DNA from: Neurospora intermedia
Taxonomy: Eukaryota; Ascomycota; Sordariomycetes; Sordariales; Sordariaceae
Reading direction: 5' to 3'
Assembly: GCA_037102815.1 (NCBI GenBank)
Contig: BTPP01000003.1
Location: 3,410,001-3,474,000, forward strand
DNA length: 64,000 nucleotides
Shown here: positions 23,098 to 34,418 of the stretch, in pieces
Numbering within the stretch: the stretch's first letter is position 1
Layout: the number at the start of each line of letters is the position of its first letter
Notes under the pieces: model-generated
What the model was told of the DNA's origin: nothing
The model's database searches: none
What the model saw: the letters and a program-made list of their open reading frames with translations, nothing else
Made by a program: the position numbers and the translations under genes

Positions 23098-23961
23098 ATG
23101 TCGCCAGGAATGTCGCTGTATAGCGTCAACGCTATAGGTACACTAGGCACCACGCTGCTCCTGGGTCCCGGCTTATACGCGCCACGTCGAGCAATGTTGA
23201 CAATTGCGTTCCAACAGTAATCCTCTCCAGCGATGACGGTTCGCGGATATTCTCAAAATACTACACTCCTCCTCACGCTGCCGCTGGCGCACCAGGAACA
23301 GGAGTGGCCGCCGGACTCGGTACGCAATAGACGCTCCTTTTACCCCTTATTCGGTGTCGCATGTTCCCGTGAGGCTGACCAGCCCGAACCTTGTGCACAA
23401 CAGCTTCCTCGAGCGCTTCCCAGAACCCCTATCCCGACAAGACTTCTCAAACCCGTTTCGAGAAGGGCCTCCTTCAGAAGACAGCTAAGCAGACGGGCGA
23501 TATCCTCCTCTACGACAACAAGGTGGTGCTTTACAAGATGGAGTCGGACGTTGCTATCTACGTCGTTGGTAGCGCGGACGAGAACGAAGTTCTGCTCTAC
23601 AACGTACTTTTGGCGCTTAGGGACAGCTTGCATATGCTCTTCAAGTGAGTATTTATGGCGAACGTGAAGGTGCCGGTCATGGGACATGATTTGGCTAACC
23701 ACGGACTTTCTACTCAGGCAATCGATCGACAAGCGCACGATAGTCGAAAACTACGATCTGGTATCCCTCGCTATTGACGAAATTGTAGATGACGGCGTTG
23801 TTCTCGAGACCGATCCCACCATCATCATTCAACGATGCAGCAAGGCGCCGCCTGCGGATGTCAACCTCAGCCGCCTCGACCCCTTCACCGAGCAGGGTGT
23901 CAACAACTTGGCACAACTAGGCAAGGCTAAGCTTACTGACTGGCTTCGTCAGGGTCTCTAA
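23098..23961 (+). CDS. RET3: Coatomer subunit zeta (COPI)
   Basis: Predicted 208-residue small subunit of the COPI coat, which drives retrograde Golgi-to-ER vesicle traffic. Exons are 23098-23137, 23218-23319, 23404-23644 and 23718-23961, all in phase. The product starts MSPGMSLYSVNAI and continues with VILSSDDGSRIFSKYY, the longin/AP-sigma-like fold typical of zeta-COP. KGLLQKTAKQTGDILLYDNKVVLYK and YNVLLALRDSLHMLFK are family signatures. An Ala/Gly-rich loop sits between exons 2 and 3. Length agrees with fungal zeta-COP. Confidence 0.94.
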
Positions 23962-24203
23962 GGGCATGTGTGGGTGGGTAACGACAAGGGAAGGAGTGTG
24001 GCGGATGGAAGCAACCAAGGTATAGTTGGCGCATTGGTTTGTGAAAAGGTATTAGGCCCTTTTGTTTGGCGAGCCTTCTTATAGCAGAGTAATGAGCCAA
24101 ACGCGAAGAAAAAAGACACGAAAAGCCACTGCAACAAATGATGGGTTAGCAGAAAACAGGAGTTATAGTCTTTTTACTTGCGATCTATAGGGTTTGACCC
24201 CGT

Positions 24204-25730
24204 CTATAGTCTAATGTCGGAAGCGGCTTTCCTCAGCCTGTTCATGACCGCCGCCGCGATATCATCTCCATCACTCACACCCTCTACGAATATTACATCC
24301 GCGCCGCGCCTGTCCAGCTCTCGGAGGGCAGCGAAAAGGCCATGTGCCACCCCCTTGACATCGTTGCCCAGATCAATCTCCAGAAGCCTTGCCAACACCG
24401 TGGTACCGTCCTCATCCAGCCATTGCCCTTCCCTGACAGCGAACCCAGTCTCGGCCACGTCCCCGCTGTCCTTCGCAGCAACATCATCAAGCCCCTGACT
24501 CCTCAACCCCCCGGCAACAGGCCACCTCCCCGTCCTAATAATCGCAACACTCTTCACGTTTCCCTTGCCCTCCTCCTCCCCAGCCGCTTCAACCGCCTCC
24601 CTCACATCCGCCCTCGGCACCTCCCTCCTCCCTCCCTCCGCCTCATACAACACCACCCTCGCCTTCGGGCTATAATGCTTATACTTCATCCCCGGCGCTC
24701 TCGGCGCCGTCTTTCCTCCGACCTCTGCCTGATCCTTATACGCCTTCTCCACGCCTTCCCACCCCTTACACTCCCTAATCTCCTCCAAGCTGACCCCGCC
24801 CGGTCTCAGCACCACAGGCGGCGAGCAAAGCCCGTCGACGACCGTGCTTTCCACCCCCACGCTGCATGATCCTCCGTCCAAGATCAGTGCGATGCGACCC
24901 CGTAGATCGTCTAACACGTGCTGTGCGGCGGTGGGGCTGGGTTTAGTGCTGGCGTTCGCGGAGGGCGCGGCGAGGGGGGCGTTGGCGAGTTTGATCAGCG
25001 AGCGAGCCAGCGCCGAGGCGGGCATTCGGCACCCGAAGGTGGGTAGGCCGGCGGTTACTTCCGGAGCGAGGAGGGAGGGAGAGGGGTTGGGTAGCAGGAT
25101 GGTGAGGGGGCCGGGCCAGAAGCGGGTTATGAGGGGGTGGTAGATGGCTGGGATGGGGTCTTCTTCGTCTCCTGCTGCGGAGAAGGAAGGAGAGATGAAT
25201 GACCGTAACATGCTCAAATCGCAGACGTGCACGATCAAAGGATTGTCGCTTGGTCGACCTTTGGCGGCATAGATTCCCTTGACGGCAGCGCTGCGGGTGG
25301 CATCGGCGCCTAGACCGTAGACGGTTTCCGTGGGGAAGGCGACGGGAATGTCGGTGGTGCGGAGGTGATGGGCTGCCTCGCGGATGGGAGACAGAATATC
25401 TTCATTTTCTGATGTAGTTGGGACCTCCCATGTGTTGAGATTGCTGGTTTTCGTTTTGCTTTCATCTCTGTGTTCTGCTGACTCCTCCTTCCAGTGGCCG
25501 AGCACTTGGATGTTGCTGTCGTCCACCTTCACTTTGAGAATCCGGGTTTCCATTGTCGTCGAAGTTGCCGTAGCGGGTGCCATTAATGGCACTGCCGTAG
25601 ATTTTGGTCTAGTTATCTCTGTGCTTATGGTGTGGTGGTGTCGATTGAGGATTGGGGTGAGTTGCGGGAGGTGCAAGCGTTTGAATTGGGTAGTGAGAGT
25701 TAGAATATTGGCGCAAATAGTTCCCCTCAT
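24204..25730 (-). CDS. SUA5: Threonylcarbamoyl-AMP synthase Sua5
   Basis: Predicted enzyme making threonylcarbamoyl-AMP from Thr, bicarbonate and ATP, the first step of the t6A37 modification in tRNAs that read ANN codons. The intronless frame encodes up to 508 residues. The YrdC domain (about 105-300) holds VAFPTETVYGLGADA, KGRPSDNPLIVHV and APSANASTKPSPT; the SUA5 domain follows after a KYKHYSP linker. From the first ATG (25730), about 45 residues have no acids until a Glu near position 38 and are rich in His, Arg and Thr, like a mitochondrial presequence. In-frame ATGs at 25583 (Met50) and 25553 (Met60, A at -3 and G at +4) would give a cytosolic form. Dual targeting by leaky scanning is inferred; YrdC proteins of other eukaryotes are known to serve both compartments. 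Confidence 0.94.
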   Translation of the reverse strand: MRGTICANILTLTTQFKRLHLPQLTPILNRHHHTISTEITRPKSTAVPLMAPATATSTTMETRILKVKVDDSNIQVLGHWKEESAEHRDESKTKTSNLNTWEVPTTSENEDILSPIREAAHHLRTTDIPVAFPTETVYGLGADATRSAAVKGIYAAKGRPSDNPLIVHVCDLSMLRSFISPSFSAAGDEEDPIPAIYHPLITRFWPGPLTILLPNPSPSLLAPEVTAGLPTFGCRMPASALARSLIKLANAPLAAPSANASTKPSPTAAQHVLDDLRGRIALILDGGSCSVGVESTVVDGLCSPPVVLRPGGVSLEEIRECKGWEGVEKAYKDQAEVGGKTAPRAPGMKYKHYSPKARVVLYEAEGGRREVPRADVREAVEAAGEEEGKGNVKSVAIIRTGRWPVAGGLRSQGLDDVAAKDSGDVAETGFAVREGQWLDEDGTTVLARLLEIDLGNDVKGVAHGLFAALRELDRRGADVIFVEGVSDGDDIAAAVMNRLRKAASDIRL

Positions 25731-26245
25731 TCAGGGGATTCGACGATTTCGAGAAATGAATTTAAAACCCAGAGTCTGTCGATTATCTTGGCGATTTTAG
25801 GCAATAAATATCTTGTGAGGCATCGGTTGTGTTAGACAACAAGTCTCGAACTTGGTGGTGGTGGTCAAGCTCAGGGTTTGGCTCCCTTTGAGTCACTGTG
25901 GAGAAATTTTTCTTTTTTATCCGTCTCAACTTCACCCCAAAACCAGTTTCCGCCTTATTCTAGGTTGCCCATCTTACAATCACCACCACAACAAAACTTA
26001 CCTACAACATATGTTGAGCATGGACGGCTTTTTCAATCTTGCTAAACTATGGATAGTAATTCATTTACCAACACATATCGTGATTCATGAATTGTTTGTA
26101 TGATACCGCTTATCTATACCTGACCCTAGATCCATGCTACACCATATACCCCTGACCTCTCTAAGCACACCAAATACACACATTAAACAATTACTTCGGT
26201 GTGGTTCTGAGACAAATGACATTCCCTTACAAGACCCTACCTCCC
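25731..26245. promoter_or_regulatory. SUA5 upstream region / kinase 3' region
   Basis: 515 bases between two minus-strand genes: it holds the SUA5 promoter and the 3' UTR of the kinase. It is AT-rich, with no gene-like ORF. Confidence 0.45.
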
Positions 26246-29032
26246 TCAAACACTCGTGTCCACCTCACTGCCCCTCCTCCCCTGCCTGACCGGAAGCGTA
26301 TTCACATGCGCATTCGCAAACCCCAAGTGCTCCGAGAAGCTAGCCAACAACCTCATCACATCATCCCTTACCTCCTCTCGATTCGCCATGCCTTGCATTA
26401 CCCTGACTCTCGGCGGCTCCGGAACATGAGGCATGTGCATCATATCTGTCGAACCCTGGCTATTGCTGTGGCCATGACCGTGACCATGATATTGACCAGG
26501 ACCATGACCATGATGCACCTGGTGACCATGATGCCCGCCACCATGGCTGCCCGTACCATTATTTCCGTTCATGCTCCCGCCCATGCCGTACCCTCGAGGC
26601 GGATGGTGCGAATCCTGGTCCGGCCGCATGCCGCTTGGCCGCCGGCGACTACGGTTGCGCCCTTCGCCACTCATCGCCATCGGATCCATGCTACCGCCCA
26701 GGTATTCTGACTCGGCGTACTCGCCAGCTGAATAACCCCCCACGTCGTCGTCGGTGGCGTAACTGTAGCTGTCCGCGCGGGAGTGGGCGCGGCTGCTGGT
26801 CCTGCTGCCGATGCTTCCGCCGCCGATGCTACCGCCGCCGATACTACCGTTCCCTATGCTGCCTCCACCGTTGACGGATGAAGCATAGTCGGGCGTGCCA
26901 CGACCGTTGGTCCCAATGAAGTGCTCCTCTGACGGCGCCTGAGCGACCCGGGCGTAGTCGCTGTCGTCTGACACGTAGATGGACGGTTCGCGGACCGATG
27001 ATGATCGTACAACAGGCAGCGGCTGGTAAAGTGAAGCGTGCCGTTCGAGGTCGAACGGGTTTGCGCCGCCTATCTCTGAACCACTGACAGAAGCAGCGTC
27101 CGAGTTGGCTGTGGATGGCCGCGTATACTCCCGATTGGTGAAATCGTTTGTTGGCATAGGTAAGCTTTCATCGAGATCGATCAAGCTCCCTACCGAAACG
27201 CGGTTGTCGACCGGAGGCTTGGGCGGCATGGAATCGTAGCCCGTCGATTGGAAGCCTAGCGGGTCTGTAGGGTGGTGAATGAGGGGTGGTCGAACAAAGT
27301 TGTCATTCTGGCTGTCGTTGGAGCGCTCTTCATTCCACGGGAAGCGCGACATTTCCGGATGAGCAGAAGCCGGCGGAGCAGCCATTGACGGAAACTTCCA
27401 GTCCTGCGTACGGCGGTTGATGTTCATGGGCATATCTGCCGGGTCGCTGAGGGGCGGTTTGCTAAAGTCTGGGTTCGGGTTGAAAGCTGCGTAATCTACC
27501 GAACCACGGGGTCCAGCCTTGATGGTCTCCATGTCCACGAACTGAGACAAGTCGTTTCCATCAAAGGACGCATCCAAGTCTATGAGCGACTCTCGTAGTG
27601 CCGCCTGTGAGCTCGGTTCATATTGCCGAAGGTTGAGATCCGAGTCTTTTGGTGGCTCCGGTGCTGGTGTTGCCTCTGATGTGGACGTTGGACCCAGACC
27701 GTAATAGGCACGTGAGTTCTCATTGTAGCCGGAGATCGTATTAGGATCAAACAGCTTTTCCAAAGGTGCCTTGAGAGCTAGTAATTTAGGAGGAGGCGGC
27801 CGCCTCCTTCCTTTAGGCTTGGGGCGCCGGGTCTGCTCTTCGTCAAAGTCAAAGTCGACATTATGCCCATAAACATCATACACGGCTTGAGCATCGCTGT
27901 CCATGGCCATCCGGTCAAAGTCGACCGTTGTGCTAAAGTTCCACTCGTCATTGGAGAGAGCAGTCGAGGCATAATCGGATGGGCCTTGAGCACCAACGGG
28001 CGCAAACAGCGATTTTCGAATACCTCCCTGTGCCTCCCAAACCTTATAACCCCGAACAAGGTTGGAAAGTGATGCTGTTGGGTATTCAGAGCTCGTGTTG
28101 AATATGTAAGGGTGCCGTTGGACTTGCTCAATCGTCGGTCGTTTTGCAGGGTCTTCGACCAGACAGAAAGCTACCAAGTCCTTGAGGTTGTCCGAGTACT
28201 GGTCTCCTTCTAGACGAGGCGCATGGGACTTGATATAATTGCCAAGCTGAGGGATGTTGAACCCCGACATGACGTTGGGAGGAAGTCCGGATGCAATCTC
28301 GTATACCATAGATCCAAACGCCCATATATCAACTGGTGTGCTGTAAGACGGTGTAGGTTCAAAGAGTTCTGGCGCCATCCAATGAGGCGTCCCAATAAAA
28401 GTCGACCGTTTGTCGAATTTGGTCTCCACGATACCAGCCACACCAAAGTCACAGAGCTGTACGGCGCCCGTCTCCGTCACAAGTACGTTGGCGCACTTGA
28501 TGTCACGGTGGATGATTCCTTCTTTGTGTACCCAGAATATGGCCTCTGCGACTTCTCGTAGGATGGGAATGATCCACTTCTCCTGCAAGCCCCCGGGTGC
28601 GGTAGGCTTCATCAGAGTAGCCACGCTTCCGCCAGCACAGTACTCGGTGATCAGCCACATGGACTGTCCAACGGGCAGTACATCGAGAATGAGATTGATG
28701 TTCTTTGCGCCGCTGTTACTGAGTAACTTGAGGGCACTGGTCTCCTTCATAAACTCGCTATACGTGTCTGCCAGCCTAGGATTCTCCCTGTCGCTCTCCT
28801 CAATGTCAATAATCTTGACAGCCACAACAGCACTGGACTTGTTATCCGTCGCTTTGTAGACGCGGCCAAAGCTGCCTTTGCCGATGAGCTCCTCTAGCTG
28901 ATATGGGGGTGCTTCTTTTCCTGATTTATTGCATTCTTCCGCAACAACTGCCTGCATCTTCTTGGCATCCTCAATGGCCTTTTTCTTTGTGGTGGTCAGG
29001 AAATCTGACCCGTATACCGATAGGGTCGCCAT
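26246..29032 (-). CDS. pod-6: Ste20-type germinal centre kinase, POD-6 like
   Basis: Predicted 928-residue Ser/Thr kinase of the Nak1/Kic1 germinal centre group. In Neurospora the POD-6 kinase works with the NDR kinase COT-1 in polar hyphal growth. The kinase domain (about 44-305) has the Gly loop GKGSFGRVYK, Lys73 in AVK, HRDIKCAN with Asp177, DFG at 195-197 and the activation segment STFIGTPHWMAPE. The remaining 600 residues are mostly disordered, with Pro/Asp-rich stretches, four GSIGG-like repeats, a His/Gly-rich run and a conserved C-terminal helix (REEVRDDVMRLLASFSEHLGF). The gene is intronless. The ATG at 29032 is the first ATG; the frame extends seven codons upstream only from TTG. 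The orthology to pod-6 rests on family and recalled neighbourhood (hexokinase, nuo-49), not a search. Confidence 0.88.
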   Translation of the reverse strand: MATLSVYGSDFLTTTKKKAIEDAKKMQAVVAEECNKSGKEAPPYQLEELIGKGSFGRVYKATDNKSSAVVAVKIIDIEESDRENPRLADTYSEFMKETSALKLLSNSGAKNINLILDVLPVGQSMWLITEYCAGGSVATLMKPTAPGGLQEKWIIPILREVAEAIFWVHKEGIIHRDIKCANVLVTETGAVQLCDFGVAGIVETKFDKRSTFIGTPHWMAPELFEPTPSYSTPVDIWAFGSMVYEIASGLPPNVMSGFNIPQLGNYIKSHAPRLEGDQYSDNLKDLVAFCLVEDPAKRPTIEQVQRHPYIFNTSSEYPTASLSNLVRGYKVWEAQGGIRKSLFAPVGAQGPSDYASTALSNDEWNFSTTVDFDRMAMDSDAQAVYDVYGHNVDFDFDEEQTRRPKPKGRRRPPPPKLLALKAPLEKLFDPNTISGYNENSRAYYGLGPTSTSEATPAPEPPKDSDLNLRQYEPSSQAALRESLIDLDASFDGNDLSQFVDMETIKAGPRGSVDYAAFNPNPDFSKPPLSDPADMPMNINRRTQDWKFPSMAAPPASAHPEMSRFPWNEERSNDSQNDNFVRPPLIHHPTDPLGFQSTGYDSMPPKPPVDNRVSVGSLIDLDESLPMPTNDFTNREYTRPSTANSDAASVSGSEIGGANPFDLERHASLYQPLPVVRSSSVREPSIYVSDDSDYARVAQAPSEEHFIGTNGRGTPDYASSVNGGGSIGNGSIGGGSIGGGSIGSRTSSRAHSRADSYSYATDDDVGGYSAGEYAESEYLGGSMDPMAMSGEGRNRSRRRPSGMRPDQDSHHPPRGYGMGGSMNGNNGTGSHGGGHHGHQVHHGHGPGQYHGHGHGHSNSQGSTDMMHMPHVPEPPRVRVMQGMANREEVRDDVMRLLASFSEHLGFANAHVNTLPVRQGRRGSEVDTSV
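26805..26875 (-). repeat. 15-bp coding tandem repeat (GSIGG units) in the kinase tail
   Basis: Imperfect 15-base units encode four consecutive GSIGG/GSIGN blocks in the disordered part of the kinase. Their copy number is likely to vary between strains. Confidence 0.7.
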
Positions 29033-30565
29033 GATTGCTGACTGCCCCCGCAAGGACCCGAGGAGAGTGTTGGTAGTAAAGTACTGATGATTGTGTGAAG
29101 CCTCGGTGTTCCTCTCGTAACTCTACCAGCGAGCCGGTCTAGATATGGGACAGGCTTCTGGCCCCAGGCGGTGTGACAGCAACGTAGGTGTGTCAATTAA
29201 AACAACACCTCAGCTGTGCAGCGTTACTCTGGTGCTTTCTGGGCGCGTGGTGAGATCAATGTGCTAATGAGTCCTAGGCCTCAAGTGAGTTTCAAAATGC
29301 ACTTCGCAGATGCTAGATAAGTTAGTCCCATAGGAGCCTCAAAATTTCCAAGATAGTGACCATGTAAAAAAAGGCGACGATAGAAAGCTATGAGGACAAT
29401 GACTGAGGGAAGCCTGATTGGATGGTCTATGGGAGATGTCAGTGTTCTTGAACTCCTCAACTGTGAGGTTGACGGATGTTTTAATGTATGTATTCAGCAA
29501 TGAGTCTAGAGATGAAGGTAGGGGTACAACTTCAATGTCCAAGAGTGACACCCTTGACAAAACGGTTGAAAGGAAAGGGCAAGCCTCGACCTTGCCAAGG
29601 ATGAGAAATCATGTTATCGATCCGATATAGGATGAGAGCAGTTGTACTCACATGAAATTGGTACTAGGAGTATCGCGGTATGCGTGGTATGTCCGGTTCC
29701 TCCTACCGATGAGATCTCCCGCTGTTGACGACGGACGATGAGATTGTGAAGAAAAGCGAGCGACTTGTGTGAGGTTCGGAACTTGCCCGAGTCAGGGTCA
29801 CCCAAGTCCGCGTTAGGTGCTCGGCTCCTTGCACTGCCAGGGGCAAAGTCGCCCAGAGGTGTAAACTTGGCAACTTTCAGGAATGTCACACCGAAGCACA
29901 ACGCTTAGGATCCTTTACAGGACCGAACAAACGAGCCAGTTCCAACTTTCATGCAACAGAAAAACAAAAAGGTATTTTTGGCCTCAAACACGATGGCTGG
30001 ATCATCGGTGGAGCACAGATCGATGGACAAAGGAAAGCGGCTCCTTGTTGTCAGTGCGCGTCCACACCGCTGGCTGACAATGTGCCCGTCCTGACTGTTG
30101 GTTGTTGACTTGTTGTGGTTTCCACCAGCAATCTGAGGACTTGACAGCGGATAGAAATCAGGGGACAGAGCCGAAACTCACGATGTGCTAAAACAGGGAG
30201 CCCCAAAAGGGATTCCGTCGTAAGCGAGATCAGCCAATGAGAGCCTCGTAACGCATATCACCACGTGGATGCTGCTCCACTTGTGGAGGATGTTCGAGTT
30301 CCTTTGCGCGGGAGCTCAGCGGTCCCAGGTCTTAGATCCAGCCCTGTAGCGGGCCTTTATCAATGTGTAGGTATGTAGGTAAGGTGGTAAAACATGGACG
30401 TCAACCAACAACAAAAGCACCTCTCTTCATTTAGTTCACGGTCTTCTGTCATCTTGATAGAAATATCTTCACGTCTGCCCGAAAGGAAGATCGGGCATGT
30501 TCCAGATTCACAACAGGCTCAGATCCTTCTCGCTGGCCATTCCAGCAGAGACTCAAGAGCTGGAT
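29033..30565. promoter_or_regulatory. Kinase upstream region
   Basis: 1.5 kb between the kinase start and the stop of the DUF7053-like gene, both on the minus strand. Only short, unrelated ORFs occur. It probably holds the kinase promoter and leader plus the neighbour's 3' UTR. Confidence 0.4.
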
Positions 30566-31145
30566 CTACGGTGCCTCGCCTGAACCTTCCAATCTCTTCA
30601 CCATCTTCCCATGAATTCCTTCCCAAGCACTTTCACATTGACCTTTGGCAATTCCAATCAACAACCTCGAACAGCTGATCTCTACATTTTCCACAATCTC
30701 CAACCTCCCATCTGGCCCCTCATTGATCTCCCACACGGTCTCCATGACCATTGAGAGCGGGCTTCTGATTCGGACAAAGAGGCCAGTATCCAGCTTCGCA
30801 AACTCATACGTGCTGACAACGTTGCTGTCCCACAACCCGGCGGGCAGCGTGTGTATAACATCGGTGACCTTGTAGGACTTTGTCTCGCCTAGCATTCGCG
30901 GCTGCACAGCGCTTGGAACGGCTGGCGGCGCACTCGGGGTAAGAGGTTCGCATTTGGCGAGATGAGGGTCGCACGAAAGAAGGAACTCGTGGTCTTGTAA
31001 GAGTGCTATCGCCTGCTCCCGGGTGATCTTCGGTGGGAGGGGAGACTTGTGTACGAGCTGCGCTTTGGTGGAGAGGACTACAGCGGCCTCTCTGTTAGTG
31101 CTGTGCGTAGTTGTAGTAATTGCTGAATTGTTACGAACATGACAT
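30566..31145 (-). CDS. DUF7053-like fungal protein, start uncertain
   Basis: Uncharacterised protein of a kind common in filamentous ascomycetes. The core (KSPLPPKITREQAIALLQDHEFLLSCDPH, then SYKVTDVIHTLPAGLWDSNVVSTYEFAKLDTGLFVRIRSPLSMVMETVWEI) fits the START/polyketide-cyclase-like DUF7053 family as I recall it; no activity is known. Family members begin just before the LPP motif. One model that achieves this uses exon 31145-31135, a very short 43-base intron and exon 31091-30566, giving MSCSEAAVVLSTKAQLVHK. The same frame is also open without splicing up to an ATG at 31282, but that extension looks like leader sequence. The C terminus and frame are firm; the start is not. Confidence 0.65.
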
Positions 31146-32001
31146 GTTTGTAATCTTCTTGATCGACGTTCACAAGAGTGGATCCTTGCCGTGAATGTAC
31201 GAACAGTTTGAATGAGACTCGTGGTGAAGTGTGCGAAGGTGAAGAACAGATAGCGGTTTGGTTGATATTCCCAGAGTTCCATATGCTGCTCTTCTCTTAA
31301 CCTCACATTCACAGAGTGGCGAAGTGGTCGTAAAGACAGCTTGAACCCAACATGGGCAGTCCACTAGGGCGCGCTCTAGCTGAAAGGCCGTTACCAAATT
31401 GTGATAGGGACTACAACAATTTCGAAACACATCGGTCTGATGGGCTGGTCGTTTGTCAAATCCTAAACAGCTCGACTGAAAGACCAGTTCTGAAACAATG
31501 CTGTGAAGCGCCGGATCGAGGAGAATACAACAGGGGCAGCTCCATTGGATAACTAAGCGTCCAAAGTCCTTTACAGTGCCCGAACGTTCGGTTCTCGGTG
31601 TTCTCATGTGCATAACAACTGAATCTGAGGGCATTGTGGGTAGGAACACAACACCTGCAGTTATTTGTAGACGTTCCTTAGCTATGGCCCGAGGAATATT
31701 TGATTACCTAGGTTATGGGATAAGGTACAACTCTAAAGACTTTGTTAGAGCACAGAACTAGAGGACAGTGTATTCGCTAACAGCGGAACCATAGCGAAGT
31801 CTATCGGCAGGTACATGGGGTTAGGGTTCTCTTCTAATGCGGAAAGGAGCTTGGGCCAATCGGTCGCCCAACGATGATGTCGCATGGGAATTCGGAGTGG
31901 CGCGACTTTCTCCATGAACCCTGAAGGCCAATCCAAAATAATAATAATCAGGTCATACCTAATTCCGGGACTCCAGCACCATCACCAGTGCTGTAGCTAC
32001 T
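31146..32001. promoter_or_regulatory. Divergent intergenic region before COQ6
   Basis: About 0.85 kb of divergent upstream sequence. The unspliced extension of the preceding gene would occupy 31146-31282. No other gene seen. Confidence 0.4.
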
Positions 32002-33536
32002 ATGGAAGCAGTAGCAAGGAGCAAAGCAGCTGCCTATGTCTGCTTGAATTGTACCCGGCAATTCCAACGACAAATTCGACGACAATACCACAACGCCGCC
32101 CCACGACCTGACATCTACGATGTCGTGTGTGTTGGCGGAGGACCGGCAGGTCTGAGTCTCTTGACTGCCCTGCGTAAGTCGCCAATTTGTGTCCCAACCT
32201 CACACTTGATCAGTTGCTTACCCTCAGGTCTGCAGGCGCCAATCCCGTCACCTCCCACCTCCGAGTTGCCCTAGTCGAAGCCCAGGATCTATCCAAAATC
32301 AAGTCATGGAAGCTACCGCCAAACAAGTACTCGAACCGATGCAGCTCCCTCACGCCCACATCCGCTTTCTATCTCGACCAGATTGGTGCCTGGGAACATC
32401 TCGATCAAACCAGAGTCCAACCGTATCACGAAATGCAAGTTTGGGATGGCGTTACGGATGCCCGAATCGAATTCGACTGGGCACCCGGTTCGGCCCTGGT
32501 AGAAGGAACCACTATCGCTTACATGAACGAAAACCTCAACCTCACATCCGGTCTGCTGAAGCGACTGGAGCAGCTGGGTGGTGTATCGGTATTCGAGGGT
32601 GCTAAAGTTGAGAATATTACCTTTGGCGAGGAGACGGAGGACCTGGATCTTAGGCAATGGCCTGTCGTACACATTTCTGGAGGCAAGCAGCTTACTGCCC
32701 GCCTTTTGGTTGGAGCCGACGGAGCAAACAGCCCAGTCCGCGCCTTCGCGGGTATCGATGCGAAGGGTTGGGATTACAACAGACACGGCGTGGTGGCCAC
32801 GCTAGAGATGGAGGGCGAGGGTTGGGGCGGAGAGCACACCAAGATTGCCTACCAGAGGTTCCTTCCCACCGGTCCTGTGGCTATGCTCCCCATGCCTGGA
32901 AAGTATTCGACACTCGTCTGGTCCACAACCCCGGAGAATGCCTCAATACTCAAGAGCCTCTCGCCCAAGGATTTTGTGGCTATGGTCAACGCAGCGTTCC
33001 GTCTTAGTCCAGTGGATCTGGCCTTCATGCACACACAAGGGGCGGACCAAGACGATGAGTATTCGTGGAGGTTGCACCACACATCCTTCAACCCGCGGGC
33101 AATCCCACAGACCGTAGTTGGAGTTCAGGAAGGCACGGTTGCCTCTTTCCCATTGAAAATGCGCCACGCTGATACCTACGTTGCAGAGCGTGTCGCTTTG
33201 GTAGGCGATGCCGCTCATACCATTCATCCACTGGCAGGCCAGGGCTTGAACCAGGGCCAGGGCGATGTGCAGAGCTTGGCCAAGACGATTGAGCACGCCG
33301 TCACCCATGGACAGGATATTGGAAGTATCATGTCACTCGAGTCTTACGTATCTGAACGATACACAGCAAACCATGTGCTTCTTGGGGTTGTTGATAAGCT
33401 CCATAAGCTCTATTCTGCCGAAAGCGGCCCGTTAGTGCCCTTGAGGTCACTGGGCTTGAATGCAGTTAATGCTCTTGGGCCGTTGAAGAGCTTCTTCATG
33501 AAGCAGGCTGCAGGAAGCGGCACCAAGCTCTTCTGA
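32002..33536 (+). CDS. COQ6: Ubiquinone biosynthesis monooxygenase COQ6
   Basis: Predicted 490-residue FAD-dependent monooxygenase of the mitochondrial inner membrane that adds the C5 hydroxyl in ubiquinone synthesis. Exons are 32002-32173 and 32236-33536; using the acceptor TGCAG at 32235 gives ALRANPVTSHLRVALVEAQD in phase. The presequence (MEAVARSKAAAYV...RQIRRQYHNAA) suits matrix import. FAD motifs: GGGPAGL near residue 42, GADGANSPVR in the middle, and GDAAHTIHPLAGQGLNQG near residue 390. The YLDQIGAWEHLD and TLVWST stretches match Coq6 proteins. Length fits the family. Confidence 0.95.
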
Positions 33537-33818
33537 GCTCCGCCCCTCCATTTTCAAACAGGATGGGCAGCTTTCGAAGTAGTGTATATGTATTTGTACC
33601 AACTTGAGCCATGTGTCATGTATCACCACACCCCGTGCGAGTTTGCTTCTAGGGAGCAGCTGAACCAACTTACCGCGAGATCATTGGTAACGCGGAGCCT
33701 CAAGACCCCTCAATAACGCTACGAGACGGGATTTGTTCGATGTTTGAATTGTGACTCCCGTCTATACAAACACTCCCAATGGACCTAGACAACCTCTTAA
33801 ACCACATCAGATCACAAA

Positions 33819-34418
33819 ATGCCCCTTACGCGATCTCCTGACAATTCAGTCCCATATCCTTCGACTCACACCGAGGCAGCTGAGCCAGGCTTCAGCGATT
33901 GGTATACTCTACCTGTAAACCTACATCGACTGCCTTGATGGCCGGGCCCTCCGGCTCATTGGACTTACGTTTGCTTTGTCCCTTTTGCGGCTCCAACCTG
34001 TGCAGTCCACTCTTTCGTCTTTCTTGCGCCGGCGTCAGTAGTATCCACCGACTAGTACTGGCCTGTTCGTCCGCAATCACGACGTTCTGCCAAAGGAAGT
34101 GTATCAATTTGCCGTATCTTATTGACCGAACACGGGCAAGGCGCTCGACCTTGCGTGCCTGGAGCGACCGAGCCTTATTCTGCGAGCCAGGCAACAGCTT
34201 GGGACACCATTCTCAGTGAGCGCAGCTATCTTTACGAGCCACGCTCTTTTTACATATCCAGCCAGCTATCTATTCATAGTATCTCTAGGCAGACCTCTCC
34301 ACTCGATGAGACTATCAGCTTTCACAGGGTCAACATAAAACCTGTCCTGATTCTACAGTCGCGAATCCGACAAATCGTCCACGAGTTAGACGAGCCCGGT
34401 GCCTCATCGCAGTCCTAG
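33819..34418 (+). CDS. Doubtful two-exon hypothetical gene
   Basis: A possible 152-residue protein. Exon 33819-33914 (ATG with A at -3, MPLTRSPDNSVPYPSTHTEA...) ends at a GTAAAC donor. Exon 34056-34418 starts after a TAG acceptor and stays open for 120 codons, ending ...QIVHELDEPGASSQS. The second exon has no Met, so it can only be coding as an internal or last exon. After its TAG the same frame reads on sensibly for 14 codons (IDHIAELVICEEIS), so a decayed longer gene is an alternative. I do not recognise the protein. It may equally be non-coding leader of the next gene. Confidence 0.25.

Noticed and set aside
24342-24869. 175-codon Pro/His/Arg-rich frame opposite SUA5
   Set aside because: Composition is that of an antisense frame; SUA5 is clearly the coding strand.
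26201-26710. 169-codon plus-strand frame over the kinase 3' end
   Set aside because: Mirror of His/Gly-rich kinase codons; no independent support.
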